Positions 48,353 to 53,229 of a DNA stretch of 53,229 nt are shown here, piece after piece. Origin of the DNA: Sphingomonas sp. PAMC 26605 (lineage in GTDB: Bacteria; Pseudomonadota; Alphaproteobacteria; Sphingomonadales; Sphingomonadaceae); the NCBI RefSeq assembly GCF_000241485.1, contig NZ_JH584245.1, positions 18,886 to 72,114 of the forward strand. The letters run 5' to 3'. The notes beneath the pieces were generated by a model. It made no database searches. It was not told the origin of the DNA and saw nothing but the letters and a program-made list of their open reading frames with translations. Both the position numbers and the translations under genes were made by a program. The stretch's first letter is position 1; each line of letters opens with the position of its first letter.

Positions 48353-48379
48353 AAAAGCCCGGCCTCGCGCCGGGTTTTT
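48353..48379. terminator. Bidirectional Rho-independent terminator
   Basis: CCCGGC at 48358-48363 pairs with GCCGGG at 48369-48374 across CTCGC. AAAA precedes it (48353-48356) and TTTTT follows (48375-48379). It can terminate transcription in both directions and insulates repC from the iteron region and virB1. Confidence 0.75.
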
Positions 48380-48545
48380 CATGTCAGCACGGCATCTCCC
48401 TGGCACTTAGATGGCACCGGCTGGGCGTGCTTCACCTGCCAGCGGCGCGTTGCATTTCCTATCGTCGGACCGGGTCGGGTCGAATCAGGGAATGTCGCGC
48501 AACTCGATTGTTACGGGTGGGGAAGCGAACCGGCGCGTGCCGATG

Positions 48546-48654
48546 CTCGTGCTATCGGGCAGAACGCGGCGGAAATGCTCGTGCTTTCGAGCAGGCCGTC
48601 GATCCTTTTACCAACGACGCTGACGCAAGGACTCGTGCTTTCGGGCAGATCGTC
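48546..48654 (+). repeat. Three direct iterons upstream of virB1
   Basis: Copies of the same 23-base repeat lie at 48546-48568 (19 of 23 matching), 48578-48600 (20 of 23) and 48632-48654 (perfect), all in plus orientation. They sit between repC and virB1 in the 48262-48798 gap. Together with the copies at 46.7-46.9 kb they flank repC, suggesting a split origin or regulatory loop. Confidence 0.8.
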
Positions 48655-48798
48655 TCGGATGTCGTGCGATCTCCGCCGGAATCCGTGGCGTCTGGGCGCG
48701 CCCGCTCGCGCGCTCCGCTCTATCCCTCGTGATAGGCAATTGGCCTTGGGGAACAGCGTGATGCGCGCAGTAGCCAGATCGACAAATCCAGTCGGACA

Positions 48799-49542
48799 AT
48801 GCAAATCGGGTATGGCGCCGGCAGCGCTATGATCCTCTCTCTCGCCGTCGCCGCTGGCCTCGCCAATAAATGCGCGCCGAGGGTCGCTCGCGAAACGTTG
48901 CTCTCTGTCGTCTATCACGAAAGCCGGCTCGACACGCTCGTGATCGCCGACAACACAACGGGACAGCGCTTCCATCTCCCATCGAGGCCGCAGGCCATCG
49001 CGACCGCGAAAGCGCTTATCGCGCGCGGCCACAGCATCGACATGGGTATAGGACAGATCAACTCGCGAACAGCGCCCGATCTCGGCCTCAGCGTTCCCGA
49101 TGCCTTCGACGCCTGCCGGAACATGGCGGCCGCGGCCACTCTCCTGGAGCGTAACTATCGCAAAGTGGGCAGGGGAAGGTCCGCACAAACCTCCCTCGCT
49201 GCGATGCTGTCGATGTACAACACCGGCAATGCATGGCGCGGGTTCGGCAACGGCTATGTCGGCCGGGTCTATCAGGCCGCCGCAACCATCGTGCCGCAAC
49301 TCGGCCGCACCCAGCGGGTCAACATAGACCCCGCATCGATCGATCCGATCGTCGGCGACGGGCCGGCAGAGGCTGCAGGGACACCGACGGCGCCAGCAGC
49401 AGGACCGCGGGCGGTCGATGCAGTAGTGCGGCCGATACCGGCACCAGCGTGGGTCGCGTTCGGGAATCCGACCAACGTCATGGTGTTCGAAACCAGTTCC
49501 GCGGGTGCGGGAACCTTCGATCGCAAGGAGAAATCGCAATGA
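48799..49542 (+). CDS. virB1: VirB1 lytic transglycosylase
   Basis: This 247-residue protein has a transglycosylase SLT domain: the catalytic Glu41 in VVYHESRLD, then GIGQINSRTAPDLGL, and AAMLSMYNTGNAWRGFGNGY. A hydrophobic N-terminal stretch (AMILSLAVAAGLAN) may be a signal. It opens the peptidoglycan for the type IV secretion channel. A Pro/Ala-rich tail follows. Its stop overlaps virB2 (ATGA). Confidence 0.9.
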   Translation: MQIGYGAGSAMILSLAVAAGLANKCAPRVARETLLSVVYHESRLDTLVIADNTTGQRFHLPSRPQAIATAKALIARGHSIDMGIGQINSRTAPDLGLSVPDAFDACRNMAAAATLLERNYRKVGRGRSAQTSLAAMLSMYNTGNAWRGFGNGYVGRVYQAAATIVPQLGRTQRVNIDPASIDPIVGDGPAEAAGTPTAPAAGPRAVDAVVRPIPAPAWVAFGNPTNVMVFETSSAGAGTFDRKEKSQ

Positions 49543-49844
49543 GCAGCTCACGGAACGGGGCGTTTCGGTCGCCGACCTTTTGGGTCATCGCGATCGTGGC
49601 AGCCTTGACCCTTTCAAGCCCGGCCATGGCGCAGGGGACGACGGACATCCAAGGCTTCGTCGACAACATCAAGAGCTGGCTGACCGGCAGTATTGCCAAA
49701 AGCGTCGCCGTTATTGCTGTGGCGGTTTGCGGCTACAGATTCTTCTCAGGCAGGGCGAGCGCCGGTCCGCTCGTGGCCGTCATCGGCGGCATTTGTCTTA
49801 TCTTCGGCGCCTCCTGGGTGCTCACGCAGATCACCGGCGGGTGA
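49539..49844 (+). CDS. virB2: VirB2-like major pilin
   Basis: This 101-residue pilin precursor has a long signal (FWVIAIVAALTLSSPAMAQ, cleavage after AMA) and two hydrophobic segments (SIAKSVAVIAVAVCGYRFF and LVAVIGGICLIFGASWVL). These form the pilus subunit hairpin of T4SS. Its ATG overlaps the virB1 stop. Confidence 0.9.
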   Translation: MSSSRNGAFRSPTFWVIAIVAALTLSSPAMAQGTTDIQGFVDNIKSWLTGSIAKSVAVIAVAVCGYRFFSGRASAGPLVAVIGGICLIFGASWVLTQITGG

Positions 49845-50179
49845 TGACACGCGAGGACGAGCCCTTGATCGTCGAGCCGGTGTACCTCGCGCTCACCCGG
49901 CCGCCGATGTGGCTCGGCGTCCCGCTCGACGCGGCCGTGCCGCTGGCGATGTTTGGCGTGCTGGTGCTCCTCCTTGCCAATCCGCTCTATGCAATCGCCG
50001 TTTCGATCGTCGGCTTCGGTGCTGCGCGGCTTATCGTGCGACATGAGCCCAACGCCTTCCGGCTGCTTAATTTGGCGCTGCGCACCAAGTGGACCAATCG
50101 CGATCGGCGCTGGTGGGGCGGGAGTTCCTATTCGCCGCTGCCCGTGGCGCCGCTCAGGCGGAAGGGATTCGGCTGGTGA
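49844..50179 (+). CDS. virB3: VirB3-like membrane protein
   Basis: This 111-residue inner-membrane protein has VEPVYLALTRPPMWLGVPL and one or two helices (VPLAMFGVLVLLLANPLYAIAVSIVGFG) typical of VirB3, ending in a basic tail. It helps pilus biogenesis with VirB4, which starts in its last codons (GTGA). Confidence 0.9.
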   Translation: MTREDEPLIVEPVYLALTRPPMWLGVPLDAAVPLAMFGVLVLLLANPLYAIAVSIVGFGAARLIVRHEPNAFRLLNLALRTKWTNRDRRWWGGSSYSPLPVAPLRRKGFGW

Positions 50180-52584
50180 GGGCTGCAAAACTTGACCAGG
50201 CGGGCCGCGCGCCGTTTTCGATCGCGCGGCGCGAAAAGGAGCCGACCGACTTTCTGCCTTACGCACGGCATGCCGATACCGGCACGATCGTCACCGACGG
50301 CGGTGCGCTGATTGCCGTGGTGCAGCTTCAGGGCGCGTCTTTCGAGACGCTCGACCAGAGCGATCTCAACGGCATGCACGAAAAGATCAATAGCACGCTG
50401 CGTAACCTGTCGGATGAACGGGTCGAGTGGATCACGCATACAATCCGGGAGCGCAGCGAAGTCTATCCCGCTGGCGAGTTCCGATCCGACTTCGCCTGTT
50501 GCTTCGATGCCGCCTATCGTCGTCGCACGGCTGGCGAGCACGGCTTCATCAATGAGCTATACCTGTCGATCGTCGAAAAACCTGCGGTCGGTGCCGCCGA
50601 CAAGATCGCGGTCGCACTTGGCGGGCTCTTCTCTAAGTGTGAGAAGGTCGGCCCCTTGGTCGACGTCGAGACCGACCGATTGCAGCGTTTTAATGAACGT
50701 GTCGGGGAAACGATGAAGCTGCTGGGCCGGTTCACGCCGCGTCGGCTCACGCTTTACGAGTATAATGACCTGACGTTCTCGGAGCCGCTCGAGGTTTTTG
50801 AGCTGATCCTGATGGGACGACGCCGTCGCGTACCGCTGGTGCGCGGTCATCTCGGGTCCGCACTCTATGGCGATCGCCTGATCTTCGGGCGCGAGCTGGG
50901 CGAGGTCCGTGCGCATGATCGCAGCCAGTACTTCGGCATCTTCGGAATACGGGAATATCCGGCGGCGACGCGGCCTGGCCAGCTCGATGCGCTCCTGAGC
51001 GCGAACTACCAATGCTGCATCACGCAAAGCTGGGCCCCTTCCGCGCGGGCCGATAGCGCCGATCGCGTGCGGAAACGTCGTCGCCAGCTCATCTCAACCG
51101 ATGACGATGCACGCAGCGCCGCAGACGCGCTCGACGAAGCTGCCGACGATCTCGCGAGCAACCATTTCGTGATGGGCGAACACCATTTCAGCCTCGCGGT
51201 CTTCGGTGAAACCGTGCGGGCGCTGAACGACAATCTCTCGGCTGCGCGCAGCCTGCTCGCAGATGCAGGTCTGGTTGCGGTACGCGAGGAAAGCGCGAAC
51301 GAAGCGGCCTGGTGGGCGCAGCTTCCCGGCAACGCGCGCTGGCGCGCACGACCGGCGATGGTGACCTCGCGCAACTTTGCCGCGCTCTCACCCTTCCACA
51401 CCTATCCCGCGGGGAAAGCGGACGGCAACCATTGGGGGCCGGCGATCATGATGTTCCAGACCACCGCGCTGTCCTCTTTCTATTTCAGCTTCCACGTCCA
51501 GGACGTCGGCTTCACGGGGGTCATCGGTCCCACGGGATCGGGCAAGACGGTCGGCCTCAATGCGCTAATGGCAATGACCGAGAAAACCGGCGCGCGGCAG
51601 ATCTTCGTCGACAAGGATCGTGGCGCCGAGATCTACATCCGCGCGTCTGGCGGCACCTACCTCGCGCTCAAGAACGGGCATCCGACCGGCTTCGCGCCGC
51701 TCAAAGGCGAGGACTACTCGCCGCATTACCGTGCCTTTCTCGGGCGCTTCGTCCGCCAACTCGTCCAGCATGACGGCAAGCCGCTCACCGTCGGTGAGGA
51801 GAGGCTGATCGACGAGGGCTTGGTTGCCCTCGGCCGACTCCCGGTCGCGCTTCGGACGTTTGGAGAGTTGCGCGAGGTGTTGGGCTTCCGCGACGCCGAG
51901 GGGATCGGCGCCCGGCTCGAGCGCTGGGGGCAGGGCGGGGCGCTCGGCTGGGTGTTCGACAATGACGAGGATCTGGTGAGCCTCGAAGGACGGTTTGTCG
52001 GGTTCGACATGACCGACTTCCTCGACAATGCTGAGGTCCGCACACCGATCATGATGTACATGTTCGAGCGGATCGACGCGTTGTTGGCGCGCAAGGAACG
52101 CTTGGTCGTCGTCATCGACGAATTCTGGAAGGCGCTCGGTGATCCGCAGTTCGCCGGCTACATCGAGAACGCGCTCCTCACCTGGCGCAAAGCCAACGCC
52201 TTTTTGATCTTTGCGACCCAAAATCCCGAGCATGCGCTCCGTTCGCCGATCGCGAGCAGCATCATCGGCCAGACCCCGACATGGATCCTATTCCCCAATC
52301 CTCGCGCGGACGAGCAGGACTACCGCATCGGGCTTGGCCTGACCGCGAAGGAATATCGCCTGATCCGCTACGAGCTCGTGCCGGAATCGCGCCAATTTCT
52401 CATCAAGCAGGGGCAGGATTCGATCGTCGTGAAGCTCGATCTCGACGGCATGGACGACATGCTCGCGATCCTATCAGGCCGCGCTTCGACAGTCGGTCTT
52501 GTCGACGAGCTGCGTGCCGAACTCGGCGATGATCCGAACGATTGGCTGCCCGTGTTCCATCAGCGGCGGCGGGGATTGCGATGA
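50176..52584 (+). CDS. virB4: VirB4 ATPase
   Basis: This 802-residue T4SS ATPase starts with GTG at 50176 (VRAAKLDQ) overlapping virB3. Walker A GPTGSGKT is at 451-458, the Walker B region is VVVIDEFWKALGDPQF and the sensor motif is FLIFATQNPEHALRSPI. It is essential for substrate transfer and pilus assembly. Length is normal for VirB4. Confidence 0.94.
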   Translation: MRAAKLDQAGRAPFSIARREKEPTDFLPYARHADTGTIVTDGGALIAVVQLQGASFETLDQSDLNGMHEKINSTLRNLSDERVEWITHTIRERSEVYPAGEFRSDFACCFDAAYRRRTAGEHGFINELYLSIVEKPAVGAADKIAVALGGLFSKCEKVGPLVDVETDRLQRFNERVGETMKLLGRFTPRRLTLYEYNDLTFSEPLEVFELILMGRRRRVPLVRGHLGSALYGDRLIFGRELGEVRAHDRSQYFGIFGIREYPAATRPGQLDALLSANYQCCITQSWAPSARADSADRVRKRRRQLISTDDDARSAADALDEAADDLASNHFVMGEHHFSLAVFGETVRALNDNLSAARSLLADAGLVAVREESANEAAWWAQLPGNARWRARPAMVTSRNFAALSPFHTYPAGKADGNHWGPAIMMFQTTALSSFYFSFHVQDVGFTGVIGPTGSGKTVGLNALMAMTEKTGARQIFVDKDRGAEIYIRASGGTYLALKNGHPTGFAPLKGEDYSPHYRAFLGRFVRQLVQHDGKPLTVGEERLIDEGLVALGRLPVALRTFGELREVLGFRDAEGIGARLERWGQGGALGWVFDNDEDLVSLEGRFVGFDMTDFLDNAEVRTPIMMYMFERIDALLARKERLVVVIDEFWKALGDPQFAGYIENALLTWRKANAFLIFATQNPEHALRSPIASSIIGQTPTWILFPNPRADEQDYRIGLGLTAKEYRLIRYELVPESRQFLIKQGQDSIVVKLDLDGMDDMLAILSGRASTVGLVDELRAELGDDPNDWLPVFHQRRRGLR

Positions 52585-52595
52585 GGAGGGAAGCT

Positions 52596-53229
52596 ATGCT
52601 CAAGCGGATGATGCTTGCGGGCGCGACGGTCGCACTGGCGTCTTCTGCGCCGGCGACGGCGCAGATGGCCGTATTCGACGTCAAGAGCTACGCTCAGATC
52701 GTCCAACAATTGAAGGCGGCCCAGGATCAGCTCGCCGTCGTGACCAAGACCTATAATCAGGCCGTGGACGCCTATAACGACGTTCACGGCCTGACGAACG
52801 TCGACGGCGTGGCCCAGCTCCTCAACAGCGATGCCTCGAAGAAATGGCTGCCGAGCGGCGCGCGCGATATCGAGCAGCTCGCCACTAGCAGCAGCAGCAG
52901 CCTCGGTACGTTCGGTCAGCAGGCAGCCAACATCCGCGCTGGACGCAAGGTGAATTTGCCGGCGCTGCCCGGGTCGGCGACCGATGCTGATCGGAGCCGA
53001 CGCGCGGCACTGGAGGCGGCTGGCGACACGGCTGCCAAGAACGCGGCGATTGCCGATGCCGCTTACGGCGCGACGGCCACGCGATCGGCGGGCCTGGATC
53101 AACTTCAACAGGCGCTGGCAAGCGCGACCACTGAGAAGGACCGACAGGCGATACAGGCGCGTATCGGTATCGAGGTTGCTCGTATCCAGAACGACACGAT
53201 GCAGCTGCAGGCCGTGAAAATGCGGCAGG
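52596..53229 (+). CDS. virB5: VirB5-like minor pilin, cut by the window edge
   Basis: The start at 52596 has GAGGAGGG six bases upstream; an earlier in-frame ATG at 52581 is less likely. The visible 211 residues have a signal peptide (MLKRMMLAGATVALASSAPATAQ) followed by the VirB5 helical motif FDVKSYAQIVQQLKAAQDQL and long charged helices. The C terminus is outside the window. It continues the virB operon. Confidence 0.85.
   Translation, partial: MLKRMMLAGATVALASSAPATAQMAVFDVKSYAQIVQQLKAAQDQLAVVTKTYNQAVDAYNDVHGLTNVDGVAQLLNSDASKKWLPSGARDIEQLATSSSSSLGTFGQQAANIRAGRKVNLPALPGSATDADRSRRAALEAAGDTAAKNAAIADAAYGATATRSAGLDQLQQALASATTEKDRQAIQARIGIEVARIQNDTMQLQAVKMRQ

Noticed and set aside
46720..48654. 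CRISPR-like repeats
   Set aside because: The repeats vary in orientation and spacing and surround replication genes, so they are iterons.
48511..49551. Minus-strand 346-residue frame opposite virB1
   Set aside because: It covers virB1 and the iterons; no motif, and virB1 is convincing.

Overview
The window is a GC-rich stretch that looks like part of a plasmid or plasmid-derived element of an alphaproteobacterium, most probably a sphingomonad. This is inferred from the RepA and RepC-type replication genes, the VirB-type conjugation genes at the right end, a FixLJ pair, a MucR/Ros regulator and the overall style of the genes. No rRNA, tRNA or CRISPR array was seen. Both ends cut through genes: a membrane protein at the left and virB5 at the right.

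Layout. (1) 1-2055: a small unknown cluster with a membrane protein, a winged-helix regulator and a lone WGR-domain protein. (2) 2056-11783: a copper-resistance cassette. A Met/Cys-rich small protein and CusCBA-CusF lie on the minus strand, diverging from a CopA P-type ATPase and a CueR-type regulator. A MerR-type promoter with a 19-bp spacer precedes copA, and a decayed copy of the copA 3' end follows cueR. (3) 11791-30689: an energy-metabolism island for low oxygen. It holds a phosphoketolase / class I aldolase / histidine phosphatase (frameshifted) / GH130 / triosephosphate isomerase operon, and opposite it a complete nine-gene N-ATPase operon (atpDCQRBEFAG). After these come a small ORF, a heme-PAS FixL sensor, FixJ, a degenerate receiver, acetate kinase, an alternative oxidase and a DUF1275 membrane protein. 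A short motif (GTAGTTCCCGA and variants) recurs in the intergenic regions of this island and may be the FixJ target. (4) 30690-45500: an accessory, defence-like segment. A serine recombinase and a MucR regulator are followed by a large helicase, a divergent three-gene ABC-3C system (nuclease, middle component, DUF3732 ATPase), a trypsin/phospholipase C-like fusion protein, and a facing operon encoding a TGT-like transglycosylase, a DUF5591-like protein, a three-helix membrane protein and a small protein. (5) 45747-48700: the replication module repA and repC with 23-bp iterons on both sides of repC. (6) 48799-end: virB1-virB5.

How it fits together. Phosphoketolase and acetate kinase can make ATP from sugar phosphates through acetyl phosphate, the N-ATPase can pump ions at the cost of ATP, the alternative oxidase offers a non-pumping electron outlet, and FixLJ would switch these on when oxygen falls. 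The most novel part is the 39.7-45.4 kb block. A TGT/DUF5591 pair resembles a split archaeosine-synthase/DpdA-type enzyme. It sits tail-to-tail with a protease-lipase/nuclease fusion and shares an operon with an unknown membrane protein, next to an ABC-3C system. I suggest it as a candidate undescribed defence or nucleic-acid modification system; this is inference only.
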